Made by a program: the position numbers and the translations under genes. A stretch of 64,000 bases of DNA from Podarcis raffonei. Its lineage: Eukaryota > Chordata > Lepidosauria > Squamata > Lacertidae. Positions 55,061-64,000 of the stretch are shown piece by piece. Under the pieces are notes generated by a model that saw only the letters and a program-made list of their open reading frames with translations, made no database searches and had not been told where the DNA came from. The first letter of the stretch is position 1. Each line of letters opens with the position of its first letter. Location of the stretch: positions 630,001 through 694,000 of the forward strand of contig NC_070619.1 in the NCBI RefSeq assembly GCF_027172205.1. Direction: 5' to 3'.

Positions 55061-55326
55061 GCGGCAGCTCCCATTGCCACCATCCCTGGCCATACTGGGA
55101 GCAATGGGCAGCCATGGAAAAGGCTTTGGATCATCAGAGAAGGAAATGGAAGCAAAACTGCCGGGATTATAAATGCCATTATACAAATCTATGGGGCAAC
55201 TGTATTTGCAGTCCTGTGTCACCTCGCCTCAAAAAGGATATGTGTAACTCGCAACTTATGCAAATTTAAGATTTACGCACTCGGAGAACTAAAAAAAACA
55301 AATGAGTAGTGTTAGAAAAGTTGTGT

Positions 55327-55860
55327 GCTACGCTACTCTCTGCAAGATCCCAGGGGGTTCCAGGTGCTCACCCAGGGTCTGTGGTCCTTTGGAGAATTGA
55401 GACACGCCAGAGACAGTTGCAGCTTTAAGAAATACGGTTTATTTCCCTATTTACACCTTCTGTCTGCATAGAGAGAGTGGAGATCTTACAGCGTGGTCAT
55501 TTCAAGAGGGGCTGCCCAAGGTGGATCCCAGTCTTCTTCTTCCTCCACCTTCCCAGAACACCTTGCCGAAAAGCTCTCTTACCCTGGCAAACCCCCAGTC
55601 TCTGTTCACACCTCAGTGCAAGGGGGGAGGACAGTTTTCTGGACTTGCCAATGGCCTTTAATTGCCCTCTATTGTTTCTTAATGGCCCCAACTTGGCCAC
55701 CTCCATTTGCAGAGACTCCCCAGAAATTCCTCAGCAGCTTCTCTTCTCCCTTCATCCCCCAAGTAATCAAAATCCTCGCATCTGTGGGGGCAGAACTGGG
55801 CACCTCCGTCTCCCTTCTCACTGCAGCAGCCCGGAGTGATGTGTGGGGCAATTTGGGTGC
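55327..55860 (-). mobile_element. LTR-like fossil
   Basis: The left end TGTGCTACGCTACTC and an AATAAA on the minus strand (near 55440) suggest an LTR whose 3' end lies at 55327. The right border is unclear. No coding part is recognised. Confidence 0.35.
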
Positions 55861-55864
55861 CTAA

Positions 55865-56050
55865 AAGTTGATCTGCCTGCTTGACACAGACACAGAAGAT
55901 GAAGGTGGGGGAAATAAAGTTGGTGGAACAGGGCTCTTGGGGGCAATGGAAGACCTACATAATGAGAAGTTTTTAATGTTTGACATTTCATTATGTTTTT
56001 TGTGTGCTGGATGCCACCCAGAAACGTAGCCCGATGGGTTGTTGTTAGCC
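55865..56050 (+). mobile_element. L2-like 3' fragment
   Basis: TTTTTAATGTTTGACATTTC and GCTGGATGCCACCCAGAAAC parallel the L2 3' region at 61095-61271. Confidence 0.5.
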
Positions 56051-56700
56051 CTGAAGCTTGAACAGTCATGGGGGCCCCTTCGCAGCCAGCAGCCAGGCCT
56101 CTTCTTCAATGGGGCTGTCCTACAACAGAGCACTCTGCCCTCGCAACCTTTGTGCAATAGACTCTCATACTTTGGGGTTGTTGAAATACATGCAACAAAA
56201 CATTAATGCATTTGAGTTGGGCAACTCAGTTGGCGTCTATGAGAACCCAGATTTTTAAGCAATGCGGACTGAAGTTGCTTCTGGAGCCCTGAAACATCAC
56301 CTTCATTTGTTTCATGGGAGATCTGCCCCGGTGGGGGGCGACACCCGCGATGCATCCGTCTCTTTTTCCCAAAGGGGGATTCAATGCTCCTTGAGATTCT
56401 GCCTGAGCCGCGGGCACTGCGCTGCGAGCCATGCCCATGCCGATGATTCCAGATGGAGAGGGAGGGACATGGCAAGCATCTCCTGCACCAAACAGGCTGC
56501 ATCGCTCGGGACTTTGAGGGGTGTTTGCAGAGGGTGGGTGCGTGTGCAAATGCGTGAAAGGCTGCGTCATCCGTGGGTCTTTGTCTCCATGCACCGCTCT
56601 TGAAAAAGCAAAAGGGCCATGCCTCTCCCTTCCCTCGCTTGCTGTGCTGGAGGGTCCTGCATTTGAGGCCTGCGTTTGCACAAAGGTGCGTCTGCGCATG
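56051..56700. other. Unassigned intergenic sequence
   Basis: I see no gene, promoter or recognisable repeat in this stretch. The reading frames present have no known domain. Confidence 0.4.
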
Positions 56701-56709
56701 AAGGTCACC

Positions 56710-56880
56710 AGAAGAGCCTGGTTGCTGGATCAGAGCCTGTCCTCAACTAATCAGGATAGACTGCTTCTGGGCCTGGAGGTTGCATAGGGACACAAGAAGA
56801 GCCAGGCTGCTGCGTCAGGCCCCAAGGGGGTCCATCATGCTGTCCTCACAGGGGCCAGCCAGACCCCCCTTATGGGACAC
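56710..56880 (-). repeat. Unclassified repeat copy (family of 13975), minus
   Basis: AGAAGAGCCTGGTTGCTGGA with GACTGCTTCTGGGCCTGGAG, then AAGAAGAGCCAGGCTGCTGC, are complements of the family's phrases, reiterated twice. Confidence 0.55.
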
Positions 56881-57399
56881 CTGCCAGCCTTGCTCCCCGG
56901 GTGTGTGGCGCTTCTGTGTGTGGATCTCACAGTGTCTCTGCCCCCCTCACAATCAAATGGCAAGTCCCCCTCAGGCCCTGCATGGCAAATCCCGAAATGC
57001 GTCATTCACAGGGTTGCTGTGGAAACCGTTGGCTCTCTGCTGGCGTTTGGGAGCGGAGGAGATGGGGAAAGGGAGGGGAGAGCTGCAGCCCCCTTAGAAA
57101 AGGGGGGCACCCCCATGCCTCTCCCTGAGAACCCCTTTCTCCGATGGAAATAGGGACATCCTCTTCTTCACCAGGAAGCTTCTCCCACATTTGAGCTCAC
57201 TGCACACAGAGATGCCTTATGCGCTTCAACCTCAGCCACCTTGAGCCAAGGGCAGCCTCTGCTGAACTGACCTCACAGGGTTGTTGTAAAGGAAAAAGGT
57301 GTGAGGGAAGGAATCGTGTGCAACATCTTCTACAGATAAATGGAATGAAACAATATTTCAGCTGTAAGCAGCCCTGAGTCCCTTGGGGGGGGAGGCAGG

Positions 57400-57400
57400 A

Positions 57401-57443
<43 letters not shown>

Positions 57444-57796
57444 TAAAGGTACCCCTGCCCGTACGGGCCAGTCTTGACAGACTCTAGGGTTGTGCGCCCA
57501 TCTCACTCAAGAGGCCGGGGGCCAGCGCTGTCCAGAGACACTTCCGGGTCACGTGGCCAGCGTGACAAAGCTGCATCTGGTGAGCCAGCGCAGCACACGG
57601 AAACGCCGTTTACCTTCCCTCCAGTAAGCAGTCCCTATTTATCTACTTGCACCCGGAGGTGCTTTCGAACTGCTAGGTTGGCAGGCGCTGGGACCGAATG
57701 ACGGGAGCGCACCCCGCCGCGGGGATTCGAACCGCCGACCTTTTGATCGGCAAGTCCTAGGCGCTGAGGTTTTACCCACAGCGCCACCCGCGTCCC

Positions 57797-57840
<44 letters not shown>
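57400..57840 (-). mobile_element. tRNA SINE (57443-57797, minus) between two (ATA)n runs
   Basis: This is the same SINE family as 36973 (CCGTTTACCTTCCCTCCAGT, GGGGATTCGAACCGCCGACC, TTTTGATCGGCAAGTCCTAG). (AAT)n runs at 57400-57442 and 57798-57839 flank it on both sides. Either the SINE landed in a microsatellite or the run was duplicated with the target. Confidence 0.85.
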
Positions 57841-57841
<1 letters not shown>

Positions 57842-57859
57842 GGAAACAGAATGATCCTA

Positions 57860-58020
57860 CCAGAGAGTAAATGCTATTGCTATTGAACTCAGTGGGACTT
57901 AGTTCCAAGTAAAAATGCTTCAGGTTGCAGTGTAAAGCTGCACAATCTTTATACCCAATTACTTGGTCGTAAGCTCCATTGACTACAGTGGGACTTACTT
58001 CTGAGTAGGCAGAGTGAGGC
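57860..58020. repeat. Unclassified reptile repeat (AGTGGGACTTACTTCTGAGT)
   Basis: TCAGTGGGACTTAGTTCCAA and, farther on, AGTGGGACTTACTTCTGAGT are two related copies of a short repeat I recognise as common in reptile DNA but cannot classify. Confidence 0.45.
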
Positions 58021-58439
58021 TCCATTTACAATAAAGGAATAAACCTTCTCCGTGCTTCCTAAGAAATGGCAGGCTGCAGAATGACTTGCAATGAAAGACT
58101 TTAAAGTGGATGGGTGACCTTTTCCTTCAAAATTATAGGAAACTTCACCATTTCCTCCATTTGGTGCAGGAATTTTATTTTCAGTATAAACAGGACTCCG
58201 TTTTAGCCCCTGCACACACCACTTTTAATTATTCTCCAAGATGGGGAGGGAAAAAGGAAAGCGGGACATTCCAGGATCAAATCAGGAACCGGGATGTCTT
58301 CTGTAATTCTGGGACTGTCCCTGGAAAAGCAGGGCCCTCGGAGGGCCTGGCAAAGGCGTTTGCTTTCTCCTCCTGCCATGGGCTTTGAATTCACACCGGC
58401 CTTCAGGAAAGCTCTGTGTTAGCTCTGTTTCTAATGTGT

Positions 58440-59380
58440 CACGAGATTATAAACTATGTCTCATGCAAGAAAAGATCTTATTTTGAGTTTATTGGACTCC
58501 ATCACACGATGGCATAAACATCCGTTGATGACAGCCTGCTGTTGGAGATGCAAAAAGGAAAACACTTCTTTTAAACTTATGTTTTTTACAGTGTCCATTA
58601 TTGGTGAATTTGCGTCTGTGTGTGCGTGTGTATGTGGGGGAATTAGGATGTATACTGTATTTTTCGCTCTATAAGACGCACGGGACCACAAGACGCACCT
58701 AGTTTTTGGAGGAGGAAAACGAGGGGGAAAAAATTCTGAATCTCAGAAGCCAGAACAGCAAGAGGGATCGCTGCGCAGTGAAATCCCTCTTGCTGTTCTG
58801 GCTTCTGGGATAGCTGCGCAGCCTGCATTCGCTCCATAAGACGAACACATATTTCCCCTTACTTTTTAGGAGGGAAAAAGCGAGTCTTATAGAGCAAAAA
58901 ATACGGTAAATGCTGTTGTGGGGAAAGAGCTAAAAATTTCGGAAGATATCATTCATATACCTAACCTATGGGGCTTGACAGATGGTCAGCAAAATAGAGT
59001 CTCTGGGCCCACACATCTGCAAAAAGATTTATATTTATACATTGGAAGGGCAAAAATATGTCCCCCTTTGATCGATGGATAGAGGACATGACAATTCTTG
59101 CAACTAATGAACGGACAAAGATTACGCACAATCAAATTTAATGATATTTGGAATGTATTTGTCAAAACCACATAGTTAATCAAGTATTTGAGGGAAACAA
59201 TGAGTTTATTCATCTACATAGATACTATATAGTTATATTTTATGGTTCTTTTGTTATTTAAAATGCTTAAATTTTTTTTTTATGTATTCTCTTCCTTTTT
59301 TCTATTTCTCCCCTTTCTTATTTATTTTAATTTACTGTAATAAGCTCAATAAATTTATAAGCAAACATTTTAAAAAGGAG
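58440..59380 (+). mobile_element. Third L1-like LINE 3' end, interrupted by a MITE
   Basis: Translation gives LLDSITRWHKHPLMTACCWR and CRCKKEN-like knuckle remnants before 58650. After the MITE come PPLIDGWIEDMTILATNERT and a 3' UTR with CAATAAATTTATAAGC near 59350. Several stops are present. The lineage differs from the L1s at 1-3930. Confidence 0.6.
58655..58906. mobile_element. TA-flanked MITE (TATTTTTCGCTCTATAAG family) with a 25-bp internal palindrome
   Basis: Ends are CTGTATTTTTCGCTCTATAA and GTCTTATAGAGCAAAAAATA-CGG, with TA at 58653-58654 and 58907-58908. The centre has perfect inverted arms beginning CAGAAGCCAGAACAGCAAGA and ending TCTTGCTGTTCTGGCTTCTG around a CGCTGCGCAGTG loop. 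It is the short relative of the 22362-23546 element. Confidence 0.85.
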
Positions 59381-59917
59381 AGGCCAGTGTTGACTTGGAA
59401 GCTTGCAAGGTTGCTGCACCCGCAAGGTCTGGAATGGCACCCATTTCGTGCCCTGTTTTGGGTGACACAGGCTCCCCATCGATGGGTGCCTCTCCACCAA
59501 TGCACCACCTGCCCTTGGCCACCAGGGGCACCCCGCACCCAAAAGCGAAACTGGCTTTGCTCCTTTGCCTGGAAGAATTGGGAGTTGGGGGCTGAGGGTG
59601 ACTTGCCCAGGGGGCGCTCTGGGGTGGGGGGGCCTAACGGACCCAGGTGCTCCCCCCCAATCAGCGCCTGGATCAGGCCCAGGTGGGCAGGCCTAGTCTG
59701 GCCTCCTGCGTCCGACAGTGGGCAGCCCATCCCTACCCAAAGGCAGCCTTTGTGGCAGCTGCTCTCTCTCCCCCCCAGCCTTCCTCGCAGGGCTGGCTGC
59801 CCCTGTTGAGGCCTCATCTCTTCGGCATGAGCTGCCTCTGCCCAAAATTAAGAGATAAACGTTGCTTTCTCTCCTAGAAGAAGCAACTGGTTCCCTCGCT
59901 GAGCTGAGTGTACACTT

Positions 59918-60055
59918 TCATAGAACTGTAGAGTTGGAAGGGACCCCCAGCGGTCATCCAGCCCAACCCCTGCAATGCAGGAATCTCAGTCAAAGCATCC
60001 CTGGCAGATGGACATCCAAGCTATGCTTAAAAACCTCCAAGGAACTAACTTGCTC
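59918..60055 (-). mobile_element. CR1 3' end, minus orientation
   Basis: CATAGAACTGTAGAGTTGGA, GGTCATCCAGCCCAACCCCT and GATGGACATCCAAGCTATGC are the complement of a CR1 end. Confidence 0.82.
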
Positions 60056-60735
60056 CAGCCACAGCCAGAGTCCAGCTTCGTTCCACTTTAAAATCGTTCT
60101 GATAATGGATCATTCAATTTCTCCTGATGCATTCTCTCCCTGCAAAGCATGTTTCTGCCTTAATATCTCAGTGCAATTCCCTTTGGCAGGAACACTTGTG
60201 CCCACAGCCCTGCAAAGGGAGCCTGTCTTCCATTTCCCTTCGTTTTCCCATGGACAAATCAAATATCCTAAAGCCTTTTGCATTCAGCTGCAGCAATTTT
60301 GTTCTGCACCCAGCTGGTAGAAATCACCATTTCCTTTTATTCTGCGCCTCTCTCTGCATGCACATGGGCACAAAAGTCTGTCTCCCCAGCAAAATGTTAC
60401 GGCACGTTCTTGGCATGGACGTGTTTCTGCAGCAGGGGGCTGAGGAGGCTGGAAAAATTATAGTTTTTGTGGTCCAGGATACCAGGCCACTCGCCGATAA
60501 GACAGGAAAAGCGAAGACGAGATGGGAGTTCCTCATCTCTTGCGGGAGTCTTTCTCCATGTGTAAAATGTGTTCATTTAAATTTTCTTTTTGGACATCTA
60601 AAAGTGCAGCCAGTCAAGGGGCAAACCTGGGAGTGGGCACTGAGCTGAATCTTTGATTTGAGCTGCAAAGAAGTCCAACTTGAGCAAACTCATTTATTGC
60701 AATAAGTTTATTGTCTAATTTGTTGCCATCTAAGA
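60056..60735. other. Unassigned intergenic sequence
   Basis: I recognise no gene or repeat. Open frames of 150-170 codons are present on + but show no known domain. Confidence 0.4.
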
Positions 60736-60972
60736 CAGGGGGCAGCAACCTTTTTCAGCCGTGGGCCGGTCCACAGTCCCTCAGACCACGTGGGGGGCCG
60801 GACTATATTTTGAAAAATGGTACGAACGAATTCCTATGCCCCACAAATAACCCAGAGATGCATTTCAAATAAAAGGACACTTTCTACTCATGTATAAACA
60901 CGATGTCTGTGGGCCGGATTGAGAAGGCAATTGGGCCGGATCCGGCCCCCGGGCCTTAGGTTGCCTACCCTG
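60736..60972. mobile_element. hAT MITE with perfect 8-bp TSD
   Basis: The element runs from CAGGGGGCAGCAACCTTTTT to CTTAGGTTGCCTACCCTG and is flanked by ATCTAAGA on both sides (60728-60735, 60973-60980), the 8-bp duplication diagnostic of hAT transposons. The internal GTGGGCCGGATTGAGAAGG and GGCCGGATCCGGCCCCCGGG are typical of this widespread family. It is 237 bp with no transposase. Confidence 0.92.
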
Positions 60973-61094
60973 ATCTAAGAGATCTTGTTGGGGGATTGGA
61001 GATTGAGAGATTTCTCCAGGGCTGCAGGCTTTGAGGGATCCACAAAATGGCCGCAAACGGCTCTATCCTCCCTTCCTCTTTTACCTGAAGTTTA

Positions 61095-61271
61095 AGGGCA
61101 TTTTTTTAATCTGGAGGTTTTTAATGTTCGGCATTTATTTCATTTTTATATGTGCTAGAAGCCACCCAGAGTGTTCTGAATCTCATTTTAAAGAACCACC
61201 TTGCATTTGGCAAGACAGATGGGAGGTGTACAAACAATAAAATTATTATTATTATTATTATTATTATTATT
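61095..61271 (+). mobile_element. L2-type 3' end with (ATT)n tail
   Basis: GGTTTTTAATGTTCGGCATT, GCTAGAAGCCACCCAGAGTG and CAGATGGGAGGTGTACAAAC lead to AATAAAATTATTATT. Confidence 0.72.
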
Positions 61272-61394
61272 TTATTGCTTTGTGGAAGGGCTTTTCTAAA
61301 AAAATGAAAAGAACCTTTTATGCATTAAATTTATGCACCACTGAAGCTGATTGTCTGCTTTGTTTGCCTAATGAATCTCAGGAGGTTTTTCTTC

Positions 61395-61520
61395 CTGTTT
61401 GGACAAAAAATTTTTTTCCTTCCAGTAGCACCTTAAAGACCAACTAAGTTAGTTCTTGGTATGAGCTTTCGTGTGCATGCACACTTCTTCAGATACACTA
61501 TCCTCCCAAGTTTGCACATA
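61395..61520. repeat. Unclassified reptile repeat (AGTAGCACCTTAAAGACC)
   Basis: CCAGTAGCACCTTAAAGACC and GGTATGAGCTTTCGTGTGCA then ACACTTCTTCAGATACACT form a conserved segment I recognise as a common reptile repeat, class uncertain. Confidence 0.5.
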
Positions 61521-61946
61521 TTGGTTGCTGTCCAAATACTGGAATTTATATATATATATATTGGGCCTCAGCTTCTCTGTCTGCGTTTCAAGGGTTGCCT
61601 TCTGGTTTTTACTTCTCTGGGGATTATTGGGTTAATTTTGTTATTTCTAGAATGTATTTTGTGTTTTTCCTATCATGATTTCATTGCAAACCGCCCATGA
61701 AGATTTAATAAAATAAAAATAAATAGCATTATTTGGCGTTTTTTTGGGTCAGTTGTCATTCTTCAAATGCCGCTGCCAAATTGGGAGAAAGGTGGGAGGC
61801 AAATGCAGTAATGATTTTATGATTATTATTTGTTAAAGTTTAATAATAATTGGTATTATTTTCTCGTTTTTGAGGTACTGATGCTTTTAAACAACAATAG
61901 TTAAATTATTAATATTTTTTAAAGGCTTTATTATGGAAACTGAATA

Positions 61947-62150
61947 CAGTGGTACCTCGGGTTACATGCGTTTCAGGTTACAGACTCCGCTAACCCAGAA
62001 ATATTACCTCGGGTTAAGAACTTTGCTTCAGGATGAGAGCAGAAATTGCGTGGCGGCGGCAGCAGCGGGAGGCCCCATTAGCTAAAGTGGTGCTTCAGGT
62101 TAAGAACGGACCTCTGGAACGAATTAAGTTCTTAACCCGAGGTGCCACTG
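61947..62150. mobile_element. Tigger-like MITE abutting the 62-kb CpG island
   Basis: Ends are CAGTGGTACCTCGGGTTACA and CTTAACCCGAGGTGCCACTG. TA precedes the left end, but TC follows the right end, so one target copy has mutated. The interior GGATGAGAGCAGAAATTGCG and GGAGGCCCCATTAGCTAAAG is the reverse counterpart of the 8651 copy. Confidence 0.82.
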
Positions 62151-62681
62151 TCCATAAAGAGACAATCGACCTTCTGGCTCGGCTCTCTGCGTCGTCCTCC
62201 CGCCTCGCCCCGCCCCTCTCCCTTCCCGCCTTTTCCACTCATGAATAATGCAAAGCGAGAACATGCGCAGTCTGGCCCACCTCCGCAATCTGCATACGAG
62301 TCGAGGCCCCGCTCCCTCCCTCCCCCGCGCCGCCGCCCGTCCTCGCGGGCCCTGATTGGCCGCTTCCGCGCTCGCTCGCTCTCTCCCCCGCCCTCGCCCG
62401 CGGGGACAACCTAACGGCGCAGCTGAGCGCTCGTCCCGCCTCCGCGCTGAGGGACGCGCCGCGCGTACTGGCCGAGTGGCGCCGTCGGTCATCGCCCCTT
62501 TGACGGAGGACGGGAGCGGACGGCGGGGGGGCTGCCCTGCCCGCCTTCGGGACTTGGCAGCAGGTTGGGTTGCGCGGCAGGGCGAGGGAGGCGGCGGCGG
62601 CGGCTTCGGCAGCAGCGGGGGAAGCGGCGAGGCGGAGCGGCCGAGAAGGAAGGCAGAGAAAAAGGCGAGCGGGGCGAGAGG
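62151..62681 (+). promoter_or_regulatory. GNG7: CpG-island promoter and first exon, probably GNG7
   Basis: The island is CpG-dense from about 62200 to 62730, with CTGATTGGCCG (inverted CCAAT) at 62351 and an octamer-like AATGCAAAG at 62248. A strong donor (GCGAGAG|GGTAAGAGG, GT at 62682) ends a non-coding exon. As recalled, GNG7 follows DIRAS1 in the same orientation in human and has long non-coding first exons, which is the only basis for the name. GNG7 encodes a G-protein gamma subunit, but no GNG7 coding exon is in the window. Confidence 0.45.
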
Positions 62682-63602
62682 GTAAGAGGCGCCCGGCTCG
62701 CAAAGCCGCCACCGCCGCCCTCAGGGTGACGCGGAGGGGAGGTCACGTGGGCACCTGTGAGGGGCGGGGCCGAGGAAGGAAACGCCCCTTGCGGGGGTCT
62801 TCGGGGGCGGGGCTTATGTGGCACCGCCCTGTGATGCGAGCGGGCGGGGCCACCGAGGAGGGGCCTGCAGGGGGAAAGGGGGAGGAGACAATGGAAGGTG
62901 GGAGGGGCTTGCACGGTCTTTGAGGGGGAGGAGCTGAGAGGGGCGGGACCATAGGAAGTGGGAGGGGCCTTAAGAGGAGGGAGGCCTTTCCCTGGGAGGA
63001 GCTGCTTCTGTGCTGGTCAAAGTGGGAGGGGCCTATCAAATGAAGGAGGGGCTTCTGTACAGTTCAGTGGGCGGGGCTTGCATGTTGATTGAGGGGCTTC
63101 TGTGCTGATCCCAAAAGGGTGCTCAAAAGGAGGGCAAGGAGTCAGCAGCCTCCTCCACATTGCAGGCACAGCATGAGCTTCTGGAACTCCCCGCCACAAG
63201 ACGTGAGGTGGACTGCTTTTTGGGGGGAAGGGGCAGGTTTCACTGGCGGGGTGGGGATCTGTAGCTGGAGCTCCGCCTGCCTGGCCACTGAGGTGAAGAA
63301 CGGGGCCTGGGCCGGTGGGGTGTTGTTGGGCTTTCCGTTGTGGTATCTGGCTTCTCACTTCTGGTGAGAAGGGACCCAGCGGGGCAGCGTGGGGAAGAGT
63401 ATCTTGCCATTTAGATAGCAGGCTGGAAGCACCTTGCAGGGAGGGCGGGGGACTGTTGGGGCTTGGAACACGTAAGTGGTCATTGCAGAAGGTGCTTGAG
63501 AAGGACAAGTGGTTCCTGCGCATGCACAGAGCGCCTTGATGGGTGAGGGTCACTGAGGAATTCCGGCGGAGAGGGTCCGGCCAGCTTCTGGACTCTACCG
63601 CA
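62682..63602 (+). other. GNG7: Start of the presumed GNG7 intron 1
   Basis: The sequence is G-rich with repeated GGGAGGGGC and GGGGCGGGG phrases at 62760-63080, suggesting a decayed minisatellite-like G-rich tract. No coding exon is recognisable. Confidence 0.35.
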
Positions 63603-63610
63603 GCCTGTCT

Positions 63611-63840
63611 CCACTTTGGGTCCCCAGGCGTTGTTGGACTCCTACTCCCATCATCTCCAGCTAGTGGTCAGAGATGCTAGGAGTTGTAGTCCAACAACAC
63701 CCGTCTAGCTCAGTTGCTTAGAGTGTGGTGCTGATAATGCCAAGGTTGCAGGTTCGACCCCTGTATGGAACAGCTATGCATTGCAGGGACTAGATGGCTC
63801 TCAGGGCCACTTCCAACTCTACCATTCCATGATTCTATTA
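63611..63840 (+). mobile_element. Palindromic MITE (63611-63702) followed by a tRNA-Ile/CR1 SINE (63703-63840)
   Basis: GTTGGACTCCTACTCCCATC and AGGAGTTGTAGTCCAACAAC are inverted arms. Then CTAGCTCAGTTGCTTAGAGT, AATGCCAAGGTTGCAGGTTC (tRNA-Ile-like) passes into TTGCAGGGACTAGATGGCTC and CATTCCATGATTCTATTA (CR1-like tail). Confidence 0.75.
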
Positions 63841-63910
63841 TTGTGTCTCATTTATTCATATACCACTTTTTGGCCCCAATAAATCTGGCAGTGTTAGAAA
63901 CTCACATATA

Positions 63911-64000
63911 CAGTCAAACCTCGGTTCTGGAATGGTTCCGTTTTCTAACGTTTCGACTCCCGAATGCTGAAAACCCGGAAGTAAAGACTCCGGTTTCCAA
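63911..64000. mobile_element. Tigger-like MITE, cut by the window end
   Basis: TA precedes CAGTCAAACCTCGGTTCTGG, and CCCGGAAGTAAAGACTCCGG follows, as in the outer MITE at 24478. The right end is outside the window. Confidence 0.75.

Overview
This window looks like a gene-dense, GC-rich piece of a squamate reptile (lizard) genome, possibly a microchromosome. The organism call rests on Sauria-type SINEs, CR1 tails ending in repeated ATTCTATG octamers, tRNA SINEs carrying CR1-like tails, L2 and L1 copies of reptilian type, and split vertebrate genes with GT-AG introns. Nothing bacterial or plasmid-like is present.

Three host genes can be read confidently, all on the + strand. SGTA has a CpG-island first exon ending at 7387 and ten coding exons from 9288 to 13853. 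SLC39A3 (ZIP3) has a CpG-island promoter near 19.6-20.2 kb and two coding exons from 25640 to 27506. DIRAS1 has a CpG exon ending at 32392 and a single coding exon at 42426-43022. A fourth CpG island with a first-exon-like splice donor at 62681/62682 is probably the start of GNG7. As recalled, human 19p13.3 has the same order and the same relative orientation (SGTA, SLC39A3, DIRAS1, GNG7). THOP1, which I recall as the head-to-head neighbour of SGTA in human, is not visible.

The rest is a dense, nested mosaic of repeats. 0-6.5 kb holds two L1 3' ends (one split by a solo LTR, one by a Sauria SINE), then a 1.9-kb L1 derivative with a 5' UTR, ORF1 and 3' UTR but no ORF2, sitting with a 19-bp target duplication inside another LINE. 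16-25 kb holds retroviral fossils, MITEs nested in MITEs, and a TA-flanked MITE that carries seven 119-bp palindromic units. 33-42 kb is DIRAS1 intron 1, containing a long antisense L2 with several insertions. 47.2-51.2 kb is an antisense L1 interrupted by a processed copy of the ASPM 3' end, which is itself interrupted by an LTR-like piece and a short L1-derived retroposon. 53-62 kb holds a fairly intact CR1, LTR-like pieces, an L1 with a MITE in it, and a hAT MITE with a perfect 8-bp target duplication.

The three genes act in unrelated processes: tail-anchored protein triage and Hsp70/Hsp90 co-chaperoning (SGTA), zinc uptake (SLC39A3) and a growth-restraining Ras-like GTPase (DIRAS1). They are linked here by conserved synteny, not by an operon. 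The most unusual features are the 119-bp array with an inverted hairpin loop, the 30-bp minisatellite (18 units) that starts about 100 bp after the DIRAS1 stop, the ORF1-only L1 element, the ASPM retrocopy, and paired CCAAT-like boxes 31 bp apart in the SLC39A3 promoter.
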